A DNA stretch of 64,000 bases, from the NCBI RefSeq assembly GCF_918797505.1, contig NC_092800.1:1364001-1428000 (forward strand). Direction: 5' to 3'. Below are positions 20,500 to 31,747 of the stretch, one piece after another. A program made the translations under genes and the position numbers. Every line of letters starts with the position of its first letter. The first letter of the stretch is position 1. The stretch comes from Bemisia tabaci (lineage: Eukaryota; Arthropoda; Insecta; Hemiptera; Aleyrodidae). The notes below the pieces were generated by a model. The model searched no databases. It was not told the origin of the DNA and saw only the letters and a program-made list of their open reading frames with translations.

Positions 20500-21450
20500 C
20501 ATTTAACGTAGGTAACTTTTTTTCTTCAAAAAGTATTAAAAGTAAGAATTTGTAAGTATTCATCTTGGAAATGTAGAGGGGGGGAAGACATCACTAAAAA
20601 TTAAAAATCGAGACTGTGCCGTCCCATGTTGATCATCGATAGTAAAACTGCAGAAATGTTTATCTCGGTTTGCGGCGTTGCAGACTCCTGTCATACATTA
20701 TTGTGTACATGGCAAACTACTGGACGCTATTTTTTTTTTTTTTTTGAACATCGGTGATTTTTCTTCTCTAATAATGCATATTCTGTGAAAACTTCGAGCT
20801 ATGATGTTCGTTAGGCCTCCTGTTAAAAAGTAAAATAGAGGCAGAGATTTGGAAACACCGCAACCGAGATACGCATTTTCGCAGTTTTGCCGTCGATCAG
20901 TGGCGTGGCGCGAATTGCGATGTATCGATTGGTATGCCATTTAAACCTATGGAAAAGGATCGATAGACAGGGTGACTCCAGCGAACACCTTAATAATCGA
21001 TTCTTTACTATAGGTTTAAATGGCATAACAATCGATACATCGCAATTCGAGCCACGCCACTGATCGATGGCGAAAATGCGTATTTCGGATGCGGTGTTTC
21101 CAAATCTCTGCCTCTATTTTACTTTTTATAAGGAGGCCTAACGAACATCATAGCTCGAAGTTTTCACAGAATATGCATTATTAGAGAAGAAAAATCACCG
21201 ATTTTCAAAAGAAAAAAAAAAAAACAACGTCCAGTAGTTTTCCATGTAGATAATATTGTATGACAGGAGTCTGCAACGCCGCAAACCGAGATAAACATTT
21301 CTGCAGTTTTACCATCGATTTTCAACATGGAACGGCACAGTCTCGATTTTTAATTTTTAGTGATGCCTTCCCCCTCTCTACATCTCCAAGATGAATACTT
21401 TCAAATTCTTAGTTTTAATACTTTTTGAAGAAAAAAAGTTACGTTAAATG
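20500..21450. repeat. About 950-bp palindrome with two inverted M4-type copies around an M5 element
   Basis: Left arm (about 20500-20897) and right arm (about 21063-21450) are inverted copies of each other. Each holds an M4-type element (ATCGATAGTAAAACTGCAG, GCGGCGTTGCAGACTCC, and mirror) plus outer text TTCTTCAAAAAGTATTAAAA. The M5 element 20898-21062 is the spacer at the centre. An A or T run in each arm differs in length. Confidence 0.85.
20898..21062. mobile_element. hAT-like MITE, family M5, at the centre of a palindrome
   Basis: CAGTGGCGTGGCGCG...GCCACGCCACTG ends are intact, with the central TCCAGCGAACACCTTAATAATCG. The flanks are CCGTCGAT and ATCGATGG, which are inverted complements rather than the direct 8-bp duplication seen at 6397. 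Confidence 0.88.
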
Positions 21451-21913
21451 ATAGGATGATGGAATTTCGTAGGGTGCCTCAAGTGGGGAAAGAGAAAATC
21501 GATACCGAAGGTCAAGAATGACAAAAGTTCGAAAAGAAGTACCAATGTCTGAGAGAAGAACTCTAATCCTGCTTCTTGTAGATGAAATAAACTGCATTTT
21601 TGTTGCAATTTGGAACCACGATTCCTGACTTATTCGTAAAAACCTCGTATGTGCACAGGGAAACTAATGGTACATACGTTGTTTTTTAACTGAGCCAGAA
21701 ATTGTAGTTCCTAATAATTGCTAAATGCAGTCCATTTCATCTACAGGTAGCAAGAACAGATTTCCTCCCTCAATCATTGGCAACCATTTTTCACATTCCT
21801 TTTTTTCACACTTTTGTCATTCTTGACCTTCTGTATCCACTTTCCATTGCCCCACTTGAGGCACCCTACGAAATTCAATCATCCTATCATCCAAGGTAAC
21901 TTTCCTTTTTTTT
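21434..21913. repeat. About 480-bp palindrome centred on an M2 element
   Basis: The left arm GGTGCCTCAAGTGGGG-AAAG, TCAAGAATGACAAAAG is mirrored at 21785-21880 by GTCATTCTTGACCTTC and CCCCACTTGAGGCACC. The centre (about 21589-21733) is an M2 subtype D element with flanks GATGAAAT and ATTTCATC, again inverted rather than direct. Confidence 0.85.
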
Positions 21914-22027
21914 TTTTTTTTTTTTTTTTTTAGTGTAACTCTTTTTGGAAACCAGTACCTTTGAATTTATATAATTTAATTGTGTTTATTTTTGTTCAAT
22001 GTTTCTTTTATATGTGATTGTTTTATA

Positions 22028-22105
22028 GGTGATTCCATGGACGCTATATTTTGTGTCAGGACGACATGCAATATATCGCACCGATTAGGTCCATTGTTTC
22101 AGCTG
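22028..22105 (+). repeat. Fragment of TTAA-family MITE (M7)
   Basis: It starts GGTGATTCCATGGACGCTAT and continues TTTTGTGTCAGGACGACATG, matching the first 75 bp of M7, then is lost. A T run at 21910-21932 lies upstream. Confidence 0.75.
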
Positions 22106-22261
22106 CTCTTGCTTTTTTCTTTCTATTTCAGGTTTTTAGATCTTGAGTGGGTGAATATTGATCCCCCCATCGAATGGATGAAGTCGGGGGGGGGGGGGGC
22201 GCTATAGAACGGAATGTGTGTAAGGAGAGGGGGGGGGGGGTCAACGGGACTTAGAGTAAGT

Positions 22262-23712
22262 GCATGTGATTTGTTGGGCGGTCGGATGGGCAGTTGGTCG
22301 AGCATTCGCTCGATCGTTTTTTCCTCGGAAAAAGCCTTCGAGAGATCATTCGACTTACTGCCCATCTGACGGTTTGACAAACGCTGAGTGCTGAGTGCAT
22401 GTGGTTTGTTGGACGGTCGGATGGGCAGTTGGTCGAGCATTCGCTCGATCGTTTTTTCCTCGGAAAAAGCCTTCGAGATATCATTCGACTTACTGCCCAT
22501 ATGACGGTTTGACAAACGCTGAGTGCTGAGTGCATGTGGTTTGTTGGATGGTCGGATAAGCAGTAGGTCGAGCAGTCTGTCGATCGTTTTTTCCCCGGAA
22601 AAAGCCTTCAAAAGATCGTTTGACTTACTGCTCATCTGACGGTTTGACAAACGGTGAGTGCTGAGTGCATGTGGTTTGTTGGACGGTCGGATGGGCAGTT
22701 GGTCGAGCAGTCTGTCGATCGTTTTTTCCCCGGAAAGAGCCTTCGAGAGATCGTTCGACTTACTGCTCATCTGACGGTTTGACAAACGGTGAGTGCTGAG
22801 TGCATGTGGTTTGTTGGACGGTCGGATGGGCAGTTGGTCGAGCAGTCTGTCGATCGTTTTTTCCCCGGAAAGAGCCTTCGAGAGATCGTTTGACTTACTG
22901 CTCATCTGACGGTTTGACAAACGGTGAGTGCTGAGTGCATGTGGTTTGTTGGACGGTCGGATGGGCAGTTGGTCGAGCAGTCTGTTGATCGTTTTTTCCC
23001 CGGAAAAAGCCTTCGAGAGATCGTTCGACTTACTGCCCATCTGACGGTTTGACAAACGCTGAGTGCATGTGGTTTGTTGGACGGTCGGATGGGCAGTTGG
23101 TCGAGCAGTCTGTTGATCGTTTTTTCCTCGGAAAAAGCCTTCGAGAGATCGTTCGACTTACTGCCCATCTGACGGTTTGATAAACCGTGAGTGAATGTGG
23201 TTTGTTGGACGGTCGGATGGGCAGTTGGTTGAACAGTCTGTTCATCGTTTTTTCCCCGGAAAAAGCCTTCGAGAGATCGTTCGACTTAGTGCCCACCTGA
23301 CGGTTTGACAAACGCTGAGTGCCTGTGGTTTGTTGGACGGTCGGATGGGCAGTTGGTCGAGCAGTCTGTTGATCGTTTTTTCCTCGGAAAAAGCCATCGA
23401 GAGATCGTTCGACTTACTACCCATCTGACGGTTTGATAAACCGTGAGTGAATGTGGGTTGTTGGACGGTCGGATGGGCAGTTGGTTGAACAGTCTGTTGA
23501 TCGTTTTTTCCTCGGAAAAAGCCATCGAGAGATCGTTCGACTTGCTACCCATCTGACGGTTTGACAAACCTTGAGTGCATGTGGTTTCTTGGATGGTCGG
23601 ATGGGCAGTTGGTTGAGCAGTCTCTCGATCGTTTTTTCCCCGGAAAAAGCCTTCGAGAGATCGTTCGACTTATTGCCCATCTGACGGTTTGACAAACCGC
23701 GAGTGAATGTAC
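22262..23712 (-). repeat. Minisatellite: five 135-bp and six 128-bp units
   Basis: Unit starts GCATGTGGTTTGTTGG-ACGG fall at 22262, 22397, 22532, 22667, 22802 (period exactly 135), then 22937, 23065, 23193, 23321, 23449, 23577 and 23705 (period 128). The 7-bp difference is loss of one TGCTGAG in the GCTGAGTGCTGAGTG junction. The 128-bp units alternate GCAT and GAAT starts, a 256-bp higher order. On minus, 135 bp is 45 codons, so the first part stays open for 310 codons (22123-23055) as a repeated peptide containing SNRQMGSKSNDLSKAF. The 128-bp part breaks frame every unit. I read it as satellite DNA, with a repeat protein as a weak alternative. Confidence 0.97.
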
Positions 23713-23879
23713 TCGTAGCTCTCGTTACACCATCAGGTTACGATCATTTACTTCCATCATTGCTAAGTCAGCGATGACTTGATTTGATGGGAGCTTGAGC
23801 GTGATCTCTTGATGCAACGAGCGCTTTTTCATCTTGTTACTTGGGTGGGAGGCCGTTTTGTTTTATGCACCATCCACCC

Positions 23880-24095
23880 TGGACACACCTGCCGTCGAGT
23901 GGCAAAGTCCGCGGTTCGAACTCCCGCCGGAGCTGGCCTGCGGCCGTTGGGTTGGGCTTCATTTCCGTGATTTGCACGTCGCGGCGAAGAGGCTCGGGTT
24001 CCGTGCCGGGTTCCGTGTCGGGGCCCGGAACCGAACCCGGGTCAAATGGAACTTTCCGGGGCCGAGCACCTACCTCTCACCCTTTATTTAAGGCA
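23880..24095 (+). repeat. GC-rich SINE-like block
   Basis: The text GAGTGGCAAAGTCCGCGGTTCGAACTC resembles a pol III A/B-box region (GGTTCGAAC), but the B box has one extra base and no T stem forms. Downstream is very GC-rich with GGGGCCCGGAACCGAACCC-type dyads. A tRNA-derived SINE body is possible; this is not certain. Confidence 0.35.
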
Positions 24096-24361
24096 CCAAT
24101 TTTCACTTCCGAGAAAACTCTGCATCGGCCTTGCGTCCCGCGGTCTAACAATACCACTGGATAAATCAATTATTTTAAAAAAAACTCATCGTTTTCACTT
24201 TTTTTAAGTCTTTATTTAGTGCGTTAATAAAACCTTGAGTGAACGTGGAGAGCTTTTTTGACTATAATTGACTTATATCATCTAAGTATATGTTTTTACT
24301 GCTTGTGTTAAAATTCCTATCAATAAATATCACTTTTGTGTCCTACAGAAAAAAGCGACGA

Positions 24362-24963
24362 TTCACTTGCGTCCCGCCTTCAAAATGGGGACATTCACTT
24401 GCGTCCCGCAGTCCAATCACAATGTTATTCGCTTTATGAATTGCAACATTGTATGATATTTCTTAGGGTCCTAAAGCGTTTTGAAGTGAAGTATGAAAGT
24501 TCTCACCGAATTCAATTAAGAATAGTAAAATCTAGTATGTTTGACTACATATTATAGAGTTGACAGAAACTTCTAAGTACTTCTGCTTTGCTTTTTGTTC
24601 TTAAAGGAGAATGTAAGAACCTTCTAATCCCCTTGGTCCCCTTGGACTCGATGAGGAAAATGGAGCTGTGGAGAGGAATCCACAATAAATTATGTTTTTG
24701 GCCTCAGTAAAAAGTAGAATAAATAAATTCTGTAATTTGAAGACTGATTGCGAGGTATGAACTCTGCTCCTTTTGCCCCTCGCTGTAGGTATCAACAATA
24801 AAAATCAGGAACTTCGCTAGATAGTTTACGGGACAAAAAATTCTCACGATAAGTCGGAGTAAATGCACAGTGTGACGTTGCCGGCTTGCAGCTTTTCGCA
24901 TTTTCCTCCTTTTTCACGCGGGACGCAAATGAGTCTTCAAAGTGGACCACGGGACGCAATTCC
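24362..24963. repeat. Inverted element with doubled terminal motif TTGCGTCCCGC
   Basis: The left end has CTTGCGTCCCGC at about 24367 and again at about 24400. The right end has GCGGGACGCAA at about 24918 and ACGGGACGCAA at about 24951. A further copy of CTTGCGTCCCGCGGTC is at about 24131. Doubling at both ends suggests subterminal binding repeats of a DNA transposon. The interior is AT-rich and non-coding. Confidence 0.55.
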
Positions 24964-25057
24964 GATGCAGCCCTCGAAATTTTGTTTTTAAACTTTTTAT
25001 TGAATATGCCCTCTTATACAGATATAAATATGTTTGCATTATTATCATATCAAATAT

Positions 25058-25110
25058 TTTTACTACTACTACTACTACCACTCCTATTACTACCACTACT
25101 AGTACTATTT
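25058..25110 (+). repeat. TAC/CTA microsatellite
   Basis: An imperfect (ACT)n-type array lies in AT-rich DNA. A 14-15 base G run follows at about 25147. Confidence 0.8.
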
Positions 25111-25468
25111 TATTTACCTTTGCTGAGGGCCGCTCGAGGGAGAGTGGGGGGGGGGGGGAGGCGCTAGCCTCTAATCTCGGGGCCCGGGCTCACCGGGATC
25201 AAAGTGTCTCCAGCGGCTCTAAAATTTTTATGGCACCGAAGCAAAGTGTTAATCCGTCTCAGGACCACACGAGTAAGCATAATTTTTGCTTTTAACAAAG
25301 TTTGGGATCCCCACTCGTAGTCTCACGGTCCCCTCTGGTCCATCTCCCCTCTTCATAATTATAGTTGGCCATGTTCGGCAATTGAGGAAGTCAAAAGTGC
25401 ATTTATTTTACCTTCAATTTTGAAAATTTACTGAGGAAGTCTCCTCTGACTTCCCCTTTCCCAGGCGG

Positions 25469-25700
25469 CACTGGAAAAAAAAAAAAACACATTGGTTCTA
25501 GAGTCCAGACTCTGGAAAACATTGGCAAGAAAAAATACTCTTGATTCAATCAGATTTTTGCTTTGATCAAAAGGAAATCCGCTCAAATTAAGAGGTTTGG
25601 TTCTTGATTTAAGCTAAAATCCTATTGAATCAAGAGTATTTTTTCTTGTCGATGTTTTTAAGAGTCTGGACTCTAAATCCAATGTGTTTTTTTTCCAGTG
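25469..25700. mobile_element. CACTG-ended MITE, family M1, copy 5
   Basis: It has CACTGG...CCAGTG ends flanked by GG on both sides (25467-25468 and 25701-25702), with the full palindromic body. Confidence 0.93.
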
Positions 25701-26132
25701 GGGGGTTTCCCCCTTGGCTTCCAAGTGGCCCATCTTTTTTCATTTTTTCCCGGAGCCCGTCTGTTGTTGTACTTCATATTTTTTGCGTCTTACACTGACC
25801 ACCGAGGGGTTTTGTAGCACTAAACATTACCTGAACATGTATTTTAGTTTGGATCAATATATAAACATAGACGCTAGATTTTTTTTAATTCAAATGTTGC
25901 TACTTTAATAGCGCGATAGAACAATTTACATGAACTTTTCGTTAAAGTTACCAGCTCATGGAGGTAACACATTTCCAACTTTAACGCGGAATCCTCATTC
26001 CTCAAGGCAAAACCGTTTTGAACTTATCTTTAAAAATAAACTCCATTAATCAGTTTTAAATTGATTAGAGAGATCAATCATAGCTTACTTGATACTTTTC
26101 ATGATGATCTTGAGCTATAGCGAAGGTAGCGT

Positions 26133-26250
26133 TCATAAACTACGTAACGCATTTTTCCGGCAATTTTGACACCCCCTTGCCCCCTGTATACTTAACGCTA
26201 TGTGACGCAACCCCGAACCCCCTTAAAAATTACGTAACTCCTGACAGCCT
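26133..26250. repeat. TACGTAACGC-type MITE remnant
   Basis: CATAAACTACGTAACGCATTT and CTATGTGACGCAACCCC, then AATTACGTAACTCC, resemble the split element at 12479. The rest of 25701-26508 holds no gene. Confidence 0.6.
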
Positions 26251-26508
26251 CCCTCATCTTTAAGATCCAAAAAAAATTGTGGGAGACTTTTGAATATAAA
26301 GCTGGATCAAATTTCAAGTATTCTCAATGATAATGTGACATGTAATGTCGAAGAAAGGAAAATGGTAAATTTTGGATTTTTTACGTTTTTAAGCAACAGA
26401 GAGGGTCAAGTAACTCTGGCACTGAACCTCCTCCCCTAAAGCGTTGCGAAATTTATGATCGTTTCCAAAGACAGTAAAAATTTTGAATAGCGAATAGTTT
26501 TATGCATC

Positions 26509-26737
26509 GCGCAAAAAATTAAATTGCTGATTTAACAACTCAATTGCTAAAAAAAGTGACTGCAATGTTTCAATGTAGATTTGACAACAAAAAAATGCTA
26601 CTTTAACCACCCCCGTGGTTAAATTAGCTTACAATAGTGGACAAGTAGCATTTTTTTGTTGTCAAATCTGTGTTGAAACGTTGCAGCCACTTTTTTCAGC
26701 AATTGAATTGTTAAATCAGAAATTTAATTTTTTTCGC
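26509..26737. repeat. Palindromic MITE, 229 bp
   Basis: The arms GCGCAAAAAATTAAATTGC, CAACTCAATTGCT and ATGCTACTT are mirrored around CCACCCCCGTGG. They are near identical and have no coding content. Confidence 0.85.
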
Positions 26738-27370
26738 ATATTACACCGATTTGCATCCTGATGCTTAACAGACGCGCGTTCATGACTCAGACTGCATTAT
26801 ATGAGTGTAAGGAAAGCATGGAAATGCGGATTATTGCTTAACTCAAAATAATTTAACTTAAACATTGTGAAGCTCAAAGATGCTGGGGAAAATCCGAAGT
26901 AGTATCATTCAAGGTCGCCTCAAGGGAAGGGATCTGAATGTTTCAGCTTGTTTTTGTGTTTTTTTAAGCAAGAATAGAAGAGAAAAACTCCCCTATACTT
27001 GATCATTCGGATGCTTCTGATTTCGATTTGCTGTCGTTCCATTGCCTTACCCAATCCATGATTTGGGATGGAAATATTAGTGGGTAAAATGGCGAAGTCC
27101 ATCAGTATCCCGCCCCGTCTCCTCTAAAATCTCTTTATTTTAGACACGGAGATTCCTTGATGATTTTTGACTTGAATAGTCGCCTTTGGTTTCAGCTCCG
27201 TTTAAATTTTGGTCTCGCGTCTTCGTGCCTTCGAAGTTTTCTAGGTTACCACGACACGAAGAATTTCGTGTCATCGGTGTCGGCGCTTTTGTTCTTTCAG
27301 TTACTCTATGTGAGGCAGGAATTTTATCTCAAACTTACAATAAGTCCTACAAAATCGCATCATCGAACTG

Positions 27371-27644
27371 TAGGCTGATTATTGAGATTGATAGACAAAG
27401 CGATAGACAAAGAAAACACGGGGAGTTTGGAGCTATCCTATTGGTTAAAATGGGTGAGTCCTATAGACTGAGGGAGAAAATGATGGACTAACTATCGGGC
27501 CCCTCGTGGGTTGCCGTTAGTTAGTCTATTGCCTACGTCCTTTGTCCATTGCAACCACCCGCTTCCACCAATAGGATCGCTCCAAATCTCTTTTGTCTTA
27601 TTTGTCTATAGCTTTGTCTATCAATTTCAATAATCGGCCCGCTG
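27371..27644. repeat. MITE, family M9, copy 1
   Basis: The left end GGCTGATTATTGAGATTGAT then AGACAAAG repeats is mirrored by CTTTGTCTATCAATTTC and AATAATCGGCC. The inner text CCTATTGGTT-AAA-GGGTG has a mirror CCACCAATAGGA. A full copy is at 57117-57406 and a partial one at 50170. The gap 26738-27370 shows no recognisable gene. Confidence 0.82.
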
Positions 27645-27649
27645 GACAA

Positions 27650-28870
27650 GTTACGCGGTTCTTTTCTGTTTGGAGCTCATTTTAGTTTGGTGTAAAGTTT
27701 GAATAAAATTGGCGGGATCATTATTTCAGAGTAAACTTCATGGATAAAGTTCTTCAAGGAAAGACATCTTAATTTTGAATCTGGCTTTTAAGGTTACAAA
27801 CACAAGGAAGGATAGATTGGCTGTCTATTTGGTAGGGGGTAGGTTTTTGTGTATTTCCGGTAATGTTACCAGTTACTTGTTAGACTTTTAATTTTGAAAA
27901 TTTTGAAATTAAAAACTTCACTCCCCCGTGGCGTCCTCGTTCTCATTTCGGAATGCGTCTCTATTTTTTAGAAAGTCTAAAAGCACAGACGGAACTTATG
28001 TGGGGTCGAGTTTAGTGTGATGTGATAGTAATAGCAGCTTTAAGTTGCTCCTGAGACGACTCAAATGTTTCAAAATTTTCTTCTAGGCCAGAAAATCTCC
28101 TGGACTCCCTTTTTGAACTGCAGAGGAATCTCACCAATTCCCCATGACGAGGTATTCTTCTGCCCCCCCCCCCCCCCCTCAAACTCTTTCCACTTCCACC
28201 CATCTATAGAAGCTCTAATGTTCATCAGGATCCTCTCGGTACCAACTTTCATTAATTTGACGCCTCACTTTAAAAAATTCGGTACCAGTAACCCCGTGTT
28301 TTCTTACTCAGTATGCAAGAAAATTATTATAAGCATCAAATTTGTCGTATTTCTGACGTTATTCAATACCTTCATGTAAGGAAGTAACTGACATTGAGGA
28401 TGTGCAGGCTATTAGTTTTGATTTAAGGCTTGCGTTCTATGCAAACGTAGCAAGTCTGATAGTGAATCTTGACTCGGACGCCAGATTTTCCTCTCCAAGT
28501 TTTCGCTTTGCGAATAATGCAAGCATTAGCTGTATTTAGTTTTTTTCTGTATCTATGTACATAAACGCGGTTTTTGAATTATGGAGGAGAATGTAGAGTA
28601 GATAGCAAGGAAGTAATGGCAAATGGAAACGTGCGAACTTCATTCGTGAGGTGATGATGAATTTCTTTTGACAGCGGCATTACTAAAATTGAATGTGTAT
28701 TTATTTTTATTACGTGTCTGTTGTAAGATTCTTACTGAATCATCGATGAAAACTCGTGTAAAGTTCATTTCCTCGACTTGGAATAAAAATGCGTGAATGT
28801 TGTATAATACGTAACGCATGTTGTGTCTTCACTGGTTCGCGCATTCAGGAAGAATTGATAAATGTACATT
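27650..28870. other. Unique-looking stretch
   Basis: No recognisable gene or MITE. A C run at about 28164-28178 breaks short frames. It may be host intergenic or intronic DNA. Confidence 0.4.
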
Positions 28871-28876
28871 TTAATA

Positions 28877-29013
28877 TGGGTTACATTTAGCAATAAGGAA
28901 CCACTATCTCTGACGCTTCCATAAAATCACCTTTCTGCATATGGAAATTAGTGGCACATATGTTGTTTCTAAAATGAGCGAGCAATAGTGGTTCCTTGTT
29001 GCAAAATGTGGTC
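28877..29013. repeat. MITE, family M2 subtype D, diverged
   Basis: GGGTTACATTTAGCAATAAG at left and TTGCAAAATGTGGTC at right, with inner GGAACCACTATCTCTGAC and GGAAATTAGTGGCACATATG. Confidence 0.75.
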
Positions 29014-29019
29014 AAATTG

Positions 29020-29825
29020 AAAGTTAATTTTTCCCATCCGTAGTGTTTAAGTGGTTACTCCGGATTTTACTCAACATCTCTGTTTGATCGATCAGCTTGA
29101 TTTTTTTTTCTTTTGGTAGAAAATACTTATGAAACCAAGTTTCCGGAATTTCGATCTGGTTGCAACATATGTTGCACAGTCAATTGACATTTTATCATGT
29201 TGTACTTAGACATAACGTACGTGACAAATGTGTCGAGCTCAGACTGAGCTAGGGACATAAGATTTGTCTCAGAAAGACCAAAATTGCTTTCTGTAATATT
29301 TGAGGAAGATACTTTTTTAATTTTTCGGGAATTTCTTCGCCTCTCTTTCTTTAAAACTCTACTTTTTTACGGCAAAAGAAGGTAACTTTAGTCACATATT
29401 AAAAGTATCCTCTGAAAAATAATACATGAAGCAATTTTGATCATTTTCTGACCCCCATAATTTTTTGGTGCCAACAGAACCAGAGATATTTCTAACGCCA
29501 GCTTTAAAAAATCGTGAAAATTGATTTTGGAAGAACACGTAGGCCAATCTATAAAAATACTCCCAAGTATGTTCATGGGACCTATGATCAAGATAAAAAA
29601 ATCGGTTGTAATGTCTTTTTTCTCAGTAGCGTCTTCCCATACATCTATAAATGAAAGCTAGTTAGAAAAGGAGGTAAAAATAACAGTAATAAAATCGATT
29701 ATTTGAAGTTCAACTCTGGTACCCCCTCAAGGTACCACTTGCCTACCCGTCAGGGGCTGTCGACGGATATTCATTGCGTCCTACGGGAATCAATATTATC
29801 ACAAAGGACGGTCATTTTCATGCTC
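29020..29825. other. Unique-looking stretch
   Basis: No gene or repeat is recognised. Confidence 0.4.
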
Positions 29826-29836
29826 TGCCTAGCGTC

Positions 29837-29999
29837 CAGAGGCGGCTCCAGCAAATTGGCAACAATGCCTTCTCTCCATTTAAACCTATGGAAATGTATA
29901 GATTCTTGGAGGGGTCAGGTGCTTCGACAAGAATCGATTATTTTACATAGGTTTAAATGAAGGAAATTCGGTGTTGTCAAATTGCTGGATCCGCCTCTT
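29837..29999. mobile_element. hAT-like MITE, family M6, copy 1
   Basis: The ends CAGAGGCGGCTCCAGCAA and complement ending CCGCCTCTT are flanked by a perfect 8-bp duplication CTAGCGTC (29829-29836 and 30000-30007). The body contains CCATTTAAACCTATGG, as in M5. Confidence 0.93.
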
Positions 30000-30139
30000 C
30001 TAGCGTCATTTCTCAATGCAGTCGAGGAATCATGTTCAGTTGAGAAAGATTTTCCCAAGTCGGTATTTCAACTACGTATGTATAAATTTGACGAGAAAAA
30101 AACTTGACACTCTCCCAGGCACTGAGATAGACCAAAATG

Positions 30140-30265
30140 CTTTTTTCAGTTATAACCAGATCAGTTATAAATGCACCTATTCATATAGGAGAACTAATGG
30201 CACAAATGTTTTCTCTGGAATGAGCCAGAAATAGTAGTTCTTTTTTACAAAATTAAGCTCCATTT
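30140..30265. repeat. M2 subtype D fragment
   Basis: It carries GGAGAACTAATGGCACAAATG and GAGCCAGAAATAGTAGTTC and a TTTTTACAAAATTAAG-like right end. The left end is eroded. Confidence 0.5.
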
Positions 30266-30336
30266 TCGTGACCCTTGTGGCACTGAAGTGTATATAAATG
30301 CCTAACTTGCAGGGGCTGTCTGCAGCTATATTATTC

Positions 30337-30588
30337 TACTGTGCTAAAGAATAACTCCGTATGAGCCTTCGGACGTTGCCAAATTTCCTCCGATAAAATT
30401 TCAATTTTCCAGGAAACTCATGGATATTTTTCTCCCAATTCCTATGGGAATTTCATTCGCAACTTAATCTACAGTTTTTGAAAATTTTAAAGAAAAATAT
30501 CCACAACTTTCCCTGAAAACGAATGTTTTTGAGGGGAAGGTGTGGCAACATCCGGATGTTCATGTGGGTGTTTTCCCCACTACGACAG
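30337..30588. repeat. Palindromic MITE, family M3, copy 5
   Basis: TACTGTGCTAAAGAATAACTC at left and GTTTTCCCCACTACGACAG at right, with mirrored GTTGCCAAATTTCC-type arms. Confidence 0.78.
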
Positions 30589-30599
30589 TGTTGTATATT

Positions 30600-31745
30600 G
30601 TCCATAAAGTACCGTTTTTCCCGGTCTGGGGGTTTCATGCCAAACATCCCTATCGTCGCAACGTTTCCAGCCCTTTTCCCATCTCTTCGAGTGTACTCAG
30701 GGGAGTTTCAACCAGATGTCGTTTCAACCATTCGGCGAAAACAGCAACTGGGATCGCGTATGCTAACGACCAAGTACTGTAAAATTACTGCCACATCGAT
30801 TTCGCTCGAAACTTAATTCTCCAATGAAAAATACATGGAAACCGTCAGTGATTGAATGTATCCCGAAGAAGATGTTTTCCGTCGTCCATCTCTGAGAGAA
30901 AATGATGGTCATAAGTTCGGATTTCGCTCACATGCTCACAAAATACGTCTAATACAAAGCTAATGGGAAAATTACAAGGATATATTCTGATCCATGGTTG
31001 GCTAAATTTTACCCCTAAATCTAGTGAAACACTGCTCAAGTTAAGGTCAAACCGTTGAGCAAAATCATTAAGGTGGCGAAAAACTCATAAACCGATGAAA
31101 ATATCCAATTGAGATAGCAGCCATCGCCGGAAACGGCGTACTCGACAGTACGCGCAATCCAAGCAATTGGCCCTTGTGTTCGATGATGCAATGCTTGAAG
31201 TATTCATACGATGTTGCAGGCGCTCCAAACGGCCCATGTTGACTGGGTTGGTGTTTTATGAGACTGCTCGAAAGCACGGTGTCCGCAGCTCTAGACTGTG
31301 TCGACATTCAAAGATTGGGCAACTCCTGAACTTAACCTCGAAAATGCTCCGGTTTCCACCAAATTGCTCATGGGGCATTTCTCGAGGCACTCAAGTCTGA
31401 AGACAACACCTCAGTCGGTTCTTATCACTAATACGTTGGTTCAGCGCTCGACATTCGCTGAGCCAGCTACGACGCAAAGATTTGATCCTTGATGCCCGAC
31501 TAACTTCCAGTCGTCATCGAAATTTGCAAGACTGCTCCACGCACGTCTTCTCTTCCCTCGCCGATGGAAGCAACGTCCGTGCCCAGAAATCCGGGAGCAC
31601 AGGCGGATTACCACTCGGCGTTCTTCAATTTGAAAACTGAAATTTCGCACTTTTCAATTTCAGACTCCGAAAAAGAAAACTGTTCCACGAATTTTAGTCC
31701 GCAGAATCCTAGGCCGAAGGTTTCAGCCGTTTTGCAGCAACGACT
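30600..31745. other. Unique sequence, possible host or decayed gene DNA
   Basis: Base composition is more balanced than the flanks, and MITEs are absent. Several 60-100 codon frames overlap, including one at 31298-31489 and one at 31564-31809 on plus. I recognise no domain. A decayed gene or exons of an unknown gene are possible. Confidence 0.25.
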
Positions 31746-31747
31746 GG

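Noticed and set aside
22123..23055. 310-codon minus-strand repeat protein
   Set aside because: Unit of 135 bp is 45 codons, so openness is expected once one unit is open. Adjacent 128-bp units break the frame. Kept as satellite, coding not excluded.
22262..23712. CRISPR-like array
   Set aside because: Units are contiguous with no unique spacers, in a eukaryotic context.
23900..23930. Functional tRNA at the GGTTCGAAC box
   Set aside because: An extra base in the B box, no T stem and no acceptor stem.
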